Source: Fusibacter tunisiensis (GTDB taxonomy: Bacteria; Bacillota; Clostridia; Peptostreptococcales; Acidaminobacteraceae). Taken from it: a DNA stretch of 36,963 nucleotides. Numbering within the stretch: the first letter of the stretch is position 1; the number at the start of each line of letters is the position of its first letter. The stretch is taken from assembly GCF_016908355.1 (NCBI RefSeq), contig NZ_JAFBDT010000021.1, positions 1-36,963 of the forward strand, written 5' to 3'. Shown one piece after another: positions 7,850 to 15,329 of the stretch. Both the position numbers and the translations under genes were made by a program. The notes under the pieces are model-generated. The model had not been told where the DNA came from, did not search any database, and was given only the letters and a program-made list of their open reading frames with translations.

Positions 7850-8311
7850 ATGTATGATATTAGAGATGTTCTTCAAAGGGGCATTGAAATTGCGGCTAAG
7901 CGAAAAACACTATATGAAAAAGCGAAAGAAAATGAACCGGATCTTAGAAATCAGATGATTTATAATATGATGATACGGGCCTTAGAGCGGGATGAAACCT
8001 ATTATAAGCAAATTATGCTGAGTATTTCAGATGCCATGGCAGAAGCAATAGATTTTGGTATATATGATAAAATTTCATCGCTTGTGAATCAATTTATGAG
8101 AACTTTGATTCCACCTAGCTCTCATGACCGAAAAGAAATTGTTGGATATATTATTGAACAAGAGAAGTCCATTTATGCACTTGCTATTGACATCCAAGGG
8201 CGTATGGTAACCGATGATTTAACATCTATGACGATAGCCTACTATGTGATGACAGAAATTATTGAAGACAAAAAACAACTGATAGATAAATTTGAGCAAC
8301 TGGTGCGATAA
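7850..8311 (+). CDS. Small all-helical protein, possible degenerate ferritin-like fold
   Basis: A 153-residue protein that I do not recognise as a named family. It is predicted almost entirely helical, with no signal peptide or membrane segment. Two halves have a similar rhythm: residues 8-60 (RGIEIAAKRKTLYEKAKENE then ALERDETYYKQIM) and about 95-150 (YIIEQEKSIYALAIDIQ then MTEIIEDKKQLIDKFEQ). This resembles the two halves of ferritin-like or rubrerythrin-like four-helix bundles. The regular E-x-x-H iron ligands are absent, so metal binding is doubtful. It begins 11 nt after the ATP-grasp gene, so it belongs to the putative thiol operon. Confidence 0.6.
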   Translation: MYDIRDVLQRGIEIAAKRKTLYEKAKENEPDLRNQMIYNMMIRALERDETYYKQIMLSISDAMAEAIDFGIYDKISSLVNQFMRTLIPPSSHDRKEIVGYIIEQEKSIYALAIDIQGRMVTDDLTSMTIAYYVMTEIIEDKKQLIDKFEQLVR

Positions 8312-8323
8312 AGCCAGGCGTTT

Positions 8324-8354
8324 TTGATTCAGTAAATCTATTTTGTGGTATAAT
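8324..8354 (+). promoter_or_regulatory. Extended -10 promoter before the membrane protein
   Basis: TATAAT at 8349-8354 is preceded by TGG (extended -10). TTGATT at 8324-8329 lies 19 nt upstream. It sits in the short gap after the helical protein. Confidence 0.5.
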
Positions 8355-8382
8355 GGGAATAATCAAACTTTTGGAGGTTGTA

Positions 8383-9039
8383 ATGAGTGAGAGCAAGACA
8401 CGCATGAAATCCCGCACTAGGTTTGCGCTGAGCATACATATGAAATATGGTGAAGTTCTGCACGTTGAGGGATTAACAAGAGAAGAAAAAGATCAGTATT
8501 TTGATCTTGCAAGAGATAGCAGCAGGTCTGTTGTGGTGGAAGATGCAACCAGTATCCGCCATATTGCAAGCACTGATATTGCCAAGATAACTGTAAAACC
8601 CTATGATGAACAGGTTGAGAAGATTATGTTGCCCGTTCGGAAAATTTTGTTTACAGAATCGACGCTGGGCCGCCGCTTGTTTGGTCTTTTGATTAAACTG
8701 TTTGTTGCCGCATCAGTTATTGGTGTTATTGGTGTTTTTGGACTGGCAATGATTGAAGGCAATATAGTGGATGTTTTCTTTGAACCTGAACTCTTTTCTG
8801 AAACCCTTCAAAAAGGTTTGGATTTTGTTGAAATGTTGTATGGCTATGTATTTGTTTTAATGCTGCTCCTTGCGCTTGTGGATCTTGTACTTGGACTTAG
8901 AGAATTCCACTTTATTAATTCTGATGGTGAAGAAGCTGCTGAAAATCCAAGAATTATGAACTTAGGAACAGTAATTATTTTCGCAATTGTGTTCAAAGGC
9001 ATTGTAGCAGTCCTCTCTCGAGTTGTCGGAATGTTGTAG
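8383..9039 (+). CDS. Uncharacterised membrane protein with three TM helices
   Basis: A 218-residue protein. Residues 1-95 are a soluble basic domain that looks like a small alpha/beta unit (SIHMKYGEVLHVEGLTREEK, then VVVEDATSIRHIASTDIAKI). Hydrophobic segments follow at about 102-123, 151-172 and 194-214. ATG 8383 is 5 nt from GGAGG at 8373-8377. The frame also opens at 8353, but that start overlaps the promoter's -10. The gene has its own promoter and is followed by a hairpin terminator. I cannot assign a function. Confidence 0.65.
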   Translation: MSESKTRMKSRTRFALSIHMKYGEVLHVEGLTREEKDQYFDLARDSSRSVVVEDATSIRHIASTDIAKITVKPYDEQVEKIMLPVRKILFTESTLGRRLFGLLIKLFVAASVIGVIGVFGLAMIEGNIVDVFFEPELFSETLQKGLDFVEMLYGYVFVLMLLLALVDLVLGLREFHFINSDGEEAAENPRIMNLGTVIIFAIVFKGIVAVLSRVVGML

Positions 9040-9064
9040 GCCCATTAAAATGAATCAAAATAGA

Positions 9065-9092
9065 GCTTCCGCAGAATTGCGGGGGCTTTTTT
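9065..9092 (+). terminator. Hairpin terminator or attenuator just before the debranching enzyme
   Basis: GCTTCCGCA and TGCGGGGGC pair through Watson-Crick and G-T pairs around a GAAT loop, followed by six T. The T-run ends only 16 nt before the next start codon, leaving no room for a promoter between them. Confidence 0.75.
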
Positions 9093-9108
9093 AAGAGGAG
9101 ATAACGAG

Positions 9109-11025
9109 ATGAAGAATCCTGTAAATACGTTGATTAATCACGAGTTTTTAATGACCAATGGACTTGGTGGATATGCTTTTGGAACCCTTGAAGGACCCAG
9201 CGCAAGGAAGTATCATGGACTTTATACTGTTAGTCTAACGCCTCCAGTTCAAAGGCGCCATATGATCTCAAAAATACAGAAAAGAATATGGCTTGATGAT
9301 GAAGCAATTGTGTTAAATCATGACCTTAGAGCTGGAACACAAGAAATCGAATCTACTTGTGTTAACTTTGTGCATAAAGGCACAATTTTTCAAACTTATC
9401 AACAAGGAAACCTCATGTGGCATAGGGAGCTGGCTTTTAAGTATGGCACGAACGAACTGGCAATTGTATATGAGTTTGATGTCCCACAGGATTGTTTTTT
9501 GGAGATGGAGCCGTGGTTTAATTTCAGAGACCATCATGAGACAGAAACGCCGGATATGAGCCTGTATCAAGGCGCGTTCACAGAAGATGAAGGGGTGCTT
9601 AAGGTGACCGATGGGGCACATGAAGTTTTTATGAAAAGTCATGGGATTTTTTCGCCTAATAAAACGTATACAGAAGAAAGCTGGTATCCAATTGAAACAA
9701 GGCGGGGATACCCAGATTTGGAAAAGCATATTTCCATGGGTGTTTTTCGGTACCCGTTGAAAAAGGGGGCAAACAGAGTTGAAATCAGCATTAACATAGA
9801 GAATTTATTTTCTTCGCCAGATTCGGTCCTAAAAAGTCGCAAAGACCGTTACATGACTATGGTTGAAAAAACAGGTTTTTCAAATGCGTCAATAGCGAAA
9901 CTGGTACAGGCAGCAGATGATTTTGTGGTCTACCGACAAAATACCGGCAAGAAAACAATTATTGCTGGTTATCCGTGGTTTACCGATTGGGGCAGAGACA
10001 CCATGATTGCACTTCCTGGTCTTACATTGGTGACGGGGCGTTATGAGGAAGCCTTGGAAATGATAGAAGGGTTTTTATCAAAAGCATATCGTGGGATTAT
10101 ACCCAATAATTTTCCAGATGAAGGTGAAGCCCCTATGTACAATACTTCTGATGGAACCCTATGGCTTTTTAACGCCGTATATCATTATTATGAACATACA
10201 AAAGATTTATCGGGTGTTCGCAACTTATTGCCAGACTTAATTTCAATTATCAAACACCATATAGAAGGAACCATTAATGACATTTACATGGATGAAGATG
10301 GCCTGCTTAATACTGGGAATCCAGAGACGCAATTGACGTGGATGGATGTTAAAGTAGAGGGGTGGGTGGTTACGCCAAGACATGGTAAAGCTGTTGAAAT
10401 TAATGCCCTCTGGTATAATGCCGTTAAAATTTTAATGGCACTTACTGAAGCAACGGACAGTAAGTCTCTCATAGCATCTATGGATTTGGAGACCTTGTCA
10501 GAGAAAATACGGATTGGTTTTAATGAAAAATTCTGGAATGAAAAGACAGGCAGTTTATATGATTTGATTATTGAGGGCGAACCTGTGGACATTCCAAGGC
10601 CCAATATGATTTTTTCTGTGGGATTGACATTTCCAGTTTTGGAACCTTCGCGTTGGGCATCTGTTGTGTCTTATGTGGAAAAATCCTTTAAAGTACCTTA
10701 TGGTCTTTTGACGTTAAAACGTGATGATGAAAATTTCCATGCCCACTATGAAGGGGATTTGTTGAAACGAGACGGGGCATACCACCGTGGAACGGCTTGG
10801 GGGTGGCTCCTTGGACCGTATCTGGAAGCGCATTATAAAACATTTAAAGATCGAAAGTCAATATTAGAGGATTTAAATCTTGCTTTTGCGCATTTGGAAG
10901 AGGGCATTCATGGCAGTTTTTCGGAAATATTTGAAGGCGAAGCCCCACATTTGCAACGTGGATGCTCCGCCCAAGCATGGTCGGTAGGTGAACTTTTGAG
11001 AATTTGGTGGTTACTCCACCACTAG
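9109..11025 (+). CDS. Glycogen debranching enzyme (amylo-alpha-1,6-glucosidase type)
   Basis: A 638-residue two-domain enzyme of the archaeal/bacterial amylo-alpha-1,6-glucosidase family (GDE N-terminal domain plus GDE_C (alpha/alpha)6 barrel, GH133-like). The N-terminal part shows LMTNGLGGYAFGTLEGPSAR and KYHGL. The catalytic barrel has WFTDWGRDTMIALPGLTL, the WMDVKVEGWVVTPRHGKAVE block, RDGAYHRGTAWGWLLGPY and GCSAQAWSVGELLR. It should remove alpha-1,6 branch glucose from glycogen or limit dextrins inside the cell; there is no signal peptide. ATG 9109 follows AGAGGAG at 9094-9100. Its 3' end overlaps the convergent amylase gene by 15 bp. A terminator hairpin lies immediately upstream, so its transcription may depend on readthrough. 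Confidence 0.9.
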   Translation: MKNPVNTLINHEFLMTNGLGGYAFGTLEGPSARKYHGLYTVSLTPPVQRRHMISKIQKRIWLDDEAIVLNHDLRAGTQEIESTCVNFVHKGTIFQTYQQGNLMWHRELAFKYGTNELAIVYEFDVPQDCFLEMEPWFNFRDHHETETPDMSLYQGAFTEDEGVLKVTDGAHEVFMKSHGIFSPNKTYTEESWYPIETRRGYPDLEKHISMGVFRYPLKKGANRVEISINIENLFSSPDSVLKSRKDRYMTMVEKTGFSNASIAKLVQAADDFVVYRQNTGKKTIIAGYPWFTDWGRDTMIALPGLTLVTGRYEEALEMIEGFLSKAYRGIIPNNFPDEGEAPMYNTSDGTLWLFNAVYHYYEHTKDLSGVRNLLPDLISIIKHHIEGTINDIYMDEDGLLNTGNPETQLTWMDVKVEGWVVTPRHGKAVEINALWYNAVKILMALTEATDSKSLIASMDLETLSEKIRIGFNEKFWNEKTGSLYDLIIEGEPVDIPRPNMIFSVGLTFPVLEPSRWASVVSYVEKSFKVPYGLLTLKRDDENFHAHYEGDLLKRDGAYHRGTAWGWLLGPYLEAHYKTFKDRKSILEDLNLAFAHLEEGIHGSFSEIFEGEAPHLQRGCSAQAWSVGELLRIWWLLHH

Positions 11026-12402
11026 AAATAAAATTTCAAAAGCTTCCAACTGAGATTCAAAATGTCCGTCTGAAAAGTCTGGATGTGAAACTTTAGATGT
11101 ATAATTCAAAAGCCTTGAAGCCTCGTGGTCAAAGCTTATCGTTTTGGGCTTTGAGGATGCGTTAATGAGAACAAGCATTCTCTGGCCTTCTTTTTGAATT
11201 TCATATAAGATGTGGTCTTTTTCAAAATCAATGACGGAAAATGTGTCCACATAGGTTTTTCGAATTTCAGTAAGCAGTCGGATATAATCCGGGAACTCAT
11301 GGGACTCGGTAGCTTCCCAGTCCATGAATTTTCTGTTATCGGGATCGGCACCACCCGTCATTGCAATTTCAGTTCCGTAGTAAAGAACTGGTATATTGGG
11401 ATAGGTGTACATAAAAGTAAGCGCCTGTTTCATATGGGCTTCCCCATTTTTAGGAAAGAGACTCACATATCTGGGATTGTCATGATTGTCTATAAAGAGC
11501 GCGTTTGAAGCTGCCGATTCAAAGGTTTCCTCTTTGGAAAAGGCATTGACCAAAGAAAACATGTTTGGAAGTGGGTTAAATGCATTTTGAAGGCCGGCAT
11601 AAAGGGAATAATTTGTGACGCTGTCCATTCCAGACCGCCTATAGGCTTCTAGGTTGCGTGTGTTTTCATCCCAAACTTCACCAAGGAAAAAGAAATCTGG
11701 ATATTCTGCCTTTATGGCGTTAGTGAATTGAACCCAGTAAGATTTTGGGACATGCCTTACGGTGTCAAGTCTAAAGCCATCTATTCCGGTTTCGTCAATC
11801 CACCAAAGCGCATTGTCTATAAAATATTGAGCGACTTCGGGATTGGTTTGGTCCAAATCAGGCAATCCGGCAAGCCAACCAAGTTCAACGTCTTCAGGAT
11901 CACGCCAATTTTCAATGGTACGATTTGGATTGAACCAATCTTTTTTCTCAGAATCGGTTAGCCAAGGTGCGTCATAGCCAGTGTGGTTTACAATATAGTC
12001 CAGGATAACTTTTATGTCTCTTTTATGGGCTTCTGTTACCAGCCTTTTAAAAGTTTCCAAATCGCCAAAATGTGGATCAACGGCATAAAAATCATGAATC
12101 CAATAACCGTGATAGCCACCTGGGCCATTTTGCATGATAGGTGTAATCCAAATAGCAGTCATTCCAAGAGATTTAATATAGTCAAGCCTTTGGACAATGC
12201 CCTCTAGGTCGCCCCCTTGAAAAGCCTTAGGGTCATGGGGGTTTACGTCGCTTAAGGAATTGGGGCTGGCATCCATAAATCGGTCAACCAGGATAAAGTA
12301 GATTCGGTCATCTTCCGTGATGCCCTTTTCAGCTGGTGTCGTCTGGGTGCAGCCTGAAAGTAATATGAGAATACTTATTAGTGCAATCGTTATGCGTTTC
12401 AT
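11011..12402 (-). CDS. Secreted GH13 alpha-amylase lipoprotein
   Basis: A 463-residue alpha-amylase-family hydrolase with a lipoprotein signal. A basic N-terminus and hydrophobic core end in the lipobox LSGC (Cys18), so it should be anchored outside the membrane. GH13 regions are all present: DYIVNH at 135-140, GFRLDTVRH with nucleophile D213, GEVWD with acid/base E242, and FIDNHD with D308. The GGYHGYWIHDFYAVDP and SLGMTAIWITPI motifs also fit. A promoter and LacI-type operator lie upstream on the minus strand, divergent from malQ. It probably cuts external starch or glycogen to oligosaccharides for the intracellular enzymes next door. No separate starch-binding module is visible. Confidence 0.93.
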   Translation of the reverse strand: MKRITIALISILILLSGCTQTTPAEKGITEDDRIYFILVDRFMDASPNSLSDVNPHDPKAFQGGDLEGIVQRLDYIKSLGMTAIWITPIMQNGPGGYHGYWIHDFYAVDPHFGDLETFKRLVTEAHKRDIKVILDYIVNHTGYDAPWLTDSEKKDWFNPNRTIENWRDPEDVELGWLAGLPDLDQTNPEVAQYFIDNALWWIDETGIDGFRLDTVRHVPKSYWVQFTNAIKAEYPDFFFLGEVWDENTRNLEAYRRSGMDSVTNYSLYAGLQNAFNPLPNMFSLVNAFSKEETFESAASNALFIDNHDNPRYVSLFPKNGEAHMKQALTFMYTYPNIPVLYYGTEIAMTGGADPDNRKFMDWEATESHEFPDYIRLLTEIRKTYVDTFSVIDFEKDHILYEIQKEGQRMLVLINASSKPKTISFDHEASRLLNYTSKVSHPDFSDGHFESQLEAFEILFLVVE

Positions 12403-12418
12403 AGAGCCTCCTTAATCA

Positions 12419-12432
12419 TGCAATCGCTTGCG
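12419..12432. promoter_or_regulatory. LacI-type operator in the amylase leader
   Basis: TGCAATCGCTTGCG: GCAA/TTGC half-sites around a central CG, the pattern bound by LacI/GalR regulators (MalR-like, or a catabolite-response element). It lies just downstream of the minus-strand -10, where binding would block transcription of the amylase. Confidence 0.65.
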
Positions 12433-12444
12433 CTTGTTTTTTTT

Positions 12445-12473
12445 ATTGTAACGAAAAATATGTGGAATGACAA
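12445..12473 (-). promoter_or_regulatory. Promoter of the alpha-amylase gene
   Basis: On the minus strand, TTGTCA (12468-12473), a 17-nt spacer, then TACAAT (12445-12450). The ribosome site AAGGAGG lies just before ATG 12402. Confidence 0.65.
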
Positions 12474-12512
12474 TGTAAAATTAGGGGATAAGGGAAAGAC
12501 ATGTCTGGTCTA

Positions 12513-12541
12513 TTGACTTTTGGAAGGAAAATTCATATAAT
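12513..12541 (+). promoter_or_regulatory. Promoter of the malQ operon
   Basis: TTGACT (12513-12518), a 17-nt spacer, then a perfect TATAAT (12536-12541). It is divergent from the amylase promoter and is followed at once by the operator at 12548-12561. Confidence 0.75.
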
Positions 12542-12547
12542 GAATAG

Positions 12548-12561
12548 TGCAAACGGTTGCA
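12548..12561. promoter_or_regulatory. LacI-type operator at the malQ transcription start
   Basis: TGCAAACGGTTGCA, near-palindromic around a central CG, at about +1 to +14 of the malQ promoter. It shares the TGCAA-CG-TTGC core with the operator at 12419-12432. It also fits the CcpA cre pattern at nearly all positions. Confidence 0.72.
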
Positions 12562-12635
12562 AAATTGAAATTTAGGGTTTCTTATACATAAAATTGACTT
12601 GAATTTGATTAAAATGGATTGAAAGTGAGGGTATT

Positions 12636-14117
12636 ATGAAAAAAAGAAGTAGCGGTGTCCTATTGCACATATCATCTTTGCCGGGAGAATTTGGAATTGG
12701 AGATTTAGGTAAGGGCGCGTATGCCTTTTTAGACTTTTTAGAGGCATCTAAGCAAAAAAATTGGCAAATACTCCCGATTGGCATAACGGGCTATGGTGAT
12801 TCACCTTATCAGTCTTTTTCAGCATTTGCAGGGAATCCTTATTTTATTGATTTACAGGAACTCATAGACGCAGGCTATTTAGACTCAAAAAGTGTTAAAA
12901 AGGCGCATTTAGGGAAACACAAACATAAGGTTGATTATGAGCACCTGTATTTTCATAAAATGCCACTTTTGAGAGCGGCTTATGAGACTGCAAAGGATAC
13001 AATCAGACCAGAACTAGACTTGTTCTATAAAGCGGAAAAAATCTGGCTGGAGGATTTTGCTTTGTACATGGCCATTAAGGCTGAAAATGATAACAAATCT
13101 TGGCTTCACTGGGCACCAGGCTACGAAAACAGACATACAGAAGCGGTTGACGCGTTTAAGAAGACTCATGAATCTGAGATTTATTTTTGGGTGTTCACCC
13201 AGTATTATTTTTACAAGCAGTGGCGTGCACTTAAGGCAGAAGCCAACCGCCGGGGCATTTCAATTATTGGGGACTTGCCAATCTATGTTGCTGAAGACAG
13301 TGCTGACGTTTGGGCAAACCCTGAGTACTTTAAATTAACCCAGTTTTTTAGACCGGTCTGTGTTGCTGGCTGTCCGCCAGATGCGTTTTCGGAGACGGGA
13401 CAATTGTGGGGAAATCCAATTTACAATTGGGATCAGATGGAAAAAGAGAATTACGCATGGTGGATTCGAAGAATTAGCCATAGTCTAGAACTTTTCGATG
13501 TGGTTCGAATTGATCATTTTAGAGGCTTTGAAGCTTATTGGGAGATTCCATATGGCGACCCTACAGCAGAAAATGGGATTTGGACCAAGGGACCTGGCAA
13601 GGCACTTTTCAAGGTGATTCAAGAGGAACTTGGCGATGTGAACATTATTGCAGAAGATCTTGGCTACTTAACACAAGAGGTTATTGATTTAAGGGAATAC
13701 ACCGGTTTTCCAGGCATGAAAATTCTACAATTTGCCTTTGATGCACGGGAAGAGAGCGATTATTTGCCCCATAATTATTCTGAAAATTTTGTGGCCTATA
13801 CTGGGACACATGACAATGAAACTGTTGTGGGTTGGATGGATCAGGTTGCCAAAGCAGATCGAGATTTTGCAATTGATTATTTGAAACTGGACCGGTCAGA
13901 AGGCTATAATTGGGGATTTATCCGGGGGGTTTGGAGTTCAACTGCTTATATGGCAATTGCCCAGATGCAAGATTTTTTGGGATTGGACAACAAGGCGCGG
14001 ATGAATTTTCCGTCAACTTTAGGTGGCAATTGGCTGTGGCGCATTACTGAAAAAGATTTGTCCGAGAGTTTGGCCGAGAAGATGGCTAGAATCACAAAAT
14101 TATATGGTAGGGCCTAA
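12636..14117 (+). CDS. malQ: 4-alpha-glucanotransferase (amylomaltase, GH77)
   Basis: A 493-residue GH77 amylomaltase that moves maltosyl/glucosyl units between alpha-1,4-glucans in the cytoplasm. The N-terminus RSSGVLLHISSLPGEFGIGDLG and the GYGDSPYQSFSAFAGNPYFIDL block are diagnostic. Catalytic residues are visible: nucleophile D293 in VVRIDHFRGF, acid/base E340 in IIAEDLG, and D393 in TGTHDNETVVGW. Length is normal for the bacterial type of about 500 residues. It is preceded by a strong promoter with a LacI-type operator. The next gene starts on the last base of its stop (TAATG), so malQ leads a malQ-regulator-GH13 operon. Confidence 0.95.
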   Translation: MKKRSSGVLLHISSLPGEFGIGDLGKGAYAFLDFLEASKQKNWQILPIGITGYGDSPYQSFSAFAGNPYFIDLQELIDAGYLDSKSVKKAHLGKHKHKVDYEHLYFHKMPLLRAAYETAKDTIRPELDLFYKAEKIWLEDFALYMAIKAENDNKSWLHWAPGYENRHTEAVDAFKKTHESEIYFWVFTQYYFYKQWRALKAEANRRGISIIGDLPIYVAEDSADVWANPEYFKLTQFFRPVCVAGCPPDAFSETGQLWGNPIYNWDQMEKENYAWWIRRISHSLELFDVVRIDHFRGFEAYWEIPYGDPTAENGIWTKGPGKALFKVIQEELGDVNIIAEDLGYLTQEVIDLREYTGFPGMKILQFAFDAREESDYLPHNYSENFVAYTGTHDNETVVGWMDQVAKADRDFAIDYLKLDRSEGYNWGFIRGVWSSTAYMAIAQMQDFLGLDNKARMNFPSTLGGNWLWRITEKDLSESLAEKMARITKLYGRA

Positions 14118-15322
14118 TGCGTGGTGTAATTAATAAAACCAACGGGAAAATATTGGGCTCTATCATTAAAATGAATCGCTTGCATAAAAACATGAGTCAA
14201 AAAGCGTTGGCAGGAGACATTTGCGTGGGCTCATATTTGAGTCGAATTGAAAATGGTGAGATTTTGCCATCTGAGCAAGTGATTGCCCAACTTTTTACGG
14301 CTTTGGAAATTGCCTATAATGATGACGAAGTCTTTTTAAGTGAGGGCACCCGGTTAATTGATCGATTTTTAGAGGAATTGAACATTAATGAGTTTGAAAC
14401 ATCCAGCCGGATTTTTAGTGAAATTGACCAACAATCTGAACGTTTTAGACATTCGCCTTTAATTATCGATTATTACATTGCCAGATTGGCATATTATTGT
14501 ACCACACATTATCGAGATACATTTGAAGAAACCAGTAACCTCTTGGAATCGGTAATTGATTTGATGACATACACACAGAAATTTAGATATTTTTTATACC
14601 GTGGTATTGATCAAATTCAAGTGGCTCGCGATACAAAGCGCGCTTACAGTTTTTTGACAGAAGCAAAAGGGGCGGATGAAAATGGACATTTATGGTATTG
14701 GTTGGGCTATTTATACTTAATTGAAACAAACGCTGTGAAGGCTTTTGAGTGTTTTACCATTGCCTTACAGTATTATCTAAGTGAAGCGAATCTTTTGAGC
14801 ATAATGGGGACATATGAGATGATGGGTCTTGTTTATGCAGCGGAAAATCACTATGAAGAAGCGAAGCTTTATTTTGACAAAGGCCATAAAATTGCTGAAA
14901 AATTAGGGTTATCGTCTTATATTCGAAATTTTGAGAACCATGTTTTATGGCTTGATTTTAGAGGCCATAAAATGGACCGGATTCTGAAAACTGTGGTGAG
15001 CAATGTGCCATTTACAGGCTACAGTATTCCTGGACCGATTACAAAAGTGCTTGCAGGGTTGGCTGTTGGAAATCGGGAGGAAGCTGAGGCGTGTTCAAAA
15101 ATGCTCATTGAGATTGGGTCATATGATGCGTCTTATACAGCGGCACTGGTTAAAGACTTTGATTTCCAAGCTGGTCTTCCCAAGAGCGAGATTATCCCTA
15201 CTGACCTTTTGAAATCTGAATCGGTGCTCATGAGACAATATGCTAAAGAGGTACTCGTTCAGTTCTTCAAGGCACACAGACGCTATAAAGAAGTGGCTGA
15301 ATTACTAGAAAAAGACAATTGA
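14117..15322 (+). CDS. XRE-family HTH regulator with TPR-like C-terminal domain
   Basis: A 401-residue protein. Residues about 10-68 form an XRE-type helix-turn-helix (LGSIIKMNRLHKNMSQKALA, then SYLSRIENGEILPSEQVIAQ). The rest is repeated helical pairs resembling tetratricopeptide repeats, such as HLWYWLGYLYLIETNAVKAFECF and MMGLVYAAENHYEEAKLYFDKG. This is the Rgg/PlcR-like layout, in which the repeats often sense a small peptide. Here the gene is embedded between malQ (1-nt overlap) and a GH13 gene (start 7 nt after its stop), and no small peptide gene is visible. It may sense a sugar-related or other signal. The ribosome site is weak, consistent with translational coupling to malQ. Confidence 0.82.
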   Translation: MRGVINKTNGKILGSIIKMNRLHKNMSQKALAGDICVGSYLSRIENGEILPSEQVIAQLFTALEIAYNDDEVFLSEGTRLIDRFLEELNINEFETSSRIFSEIDQQSERFRHSPLIIDYYIARLAYYCTTHYRDTFEETSNLLESVIDLMTYTQKFRYFLYRGIDQIQVARDTKRAYSFLTEAKGADENGHLWYWLGYLYLIETNAVKAFECFTIALQYYLSEANLLSIMGTYEMMGLVYAAENHYEEAKLYFDKGHKIAEKLGLSSYIRNFENHVLWLDFRGHKMDRILKTVVSNVPFTGYSIPGPITKVLAGLAVGNREEAEACSKMLIEIGSYDASYTAALVKDFDFQAGLPKSEIIPTDLLKSESVLMRQYAKEVLVQFFKAHRRYKEVAELLEKDN

Positions 15323-15329
15323 GGTGGAC

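Noticed and set aside
9313-9729. 138-codon minus-strand open frame inside the debranching-enzyme gene
   Set aside because: It is antisense to a strongly supported gene and resembles no protein family.
12381-12396. GTGCAATCGTTATGC inside the amylase 5' coding region as a third LacI-type operator
   Set aside because: The half-sites are not correctly spaced around the CG and the bases are explained by coding for the signal peptide.
12562-12635. Riboswitch or structured leader upstream of malQ
   Set aside because: The leader is AT-rich without stable hairpins; the operator and promoter explain the region.
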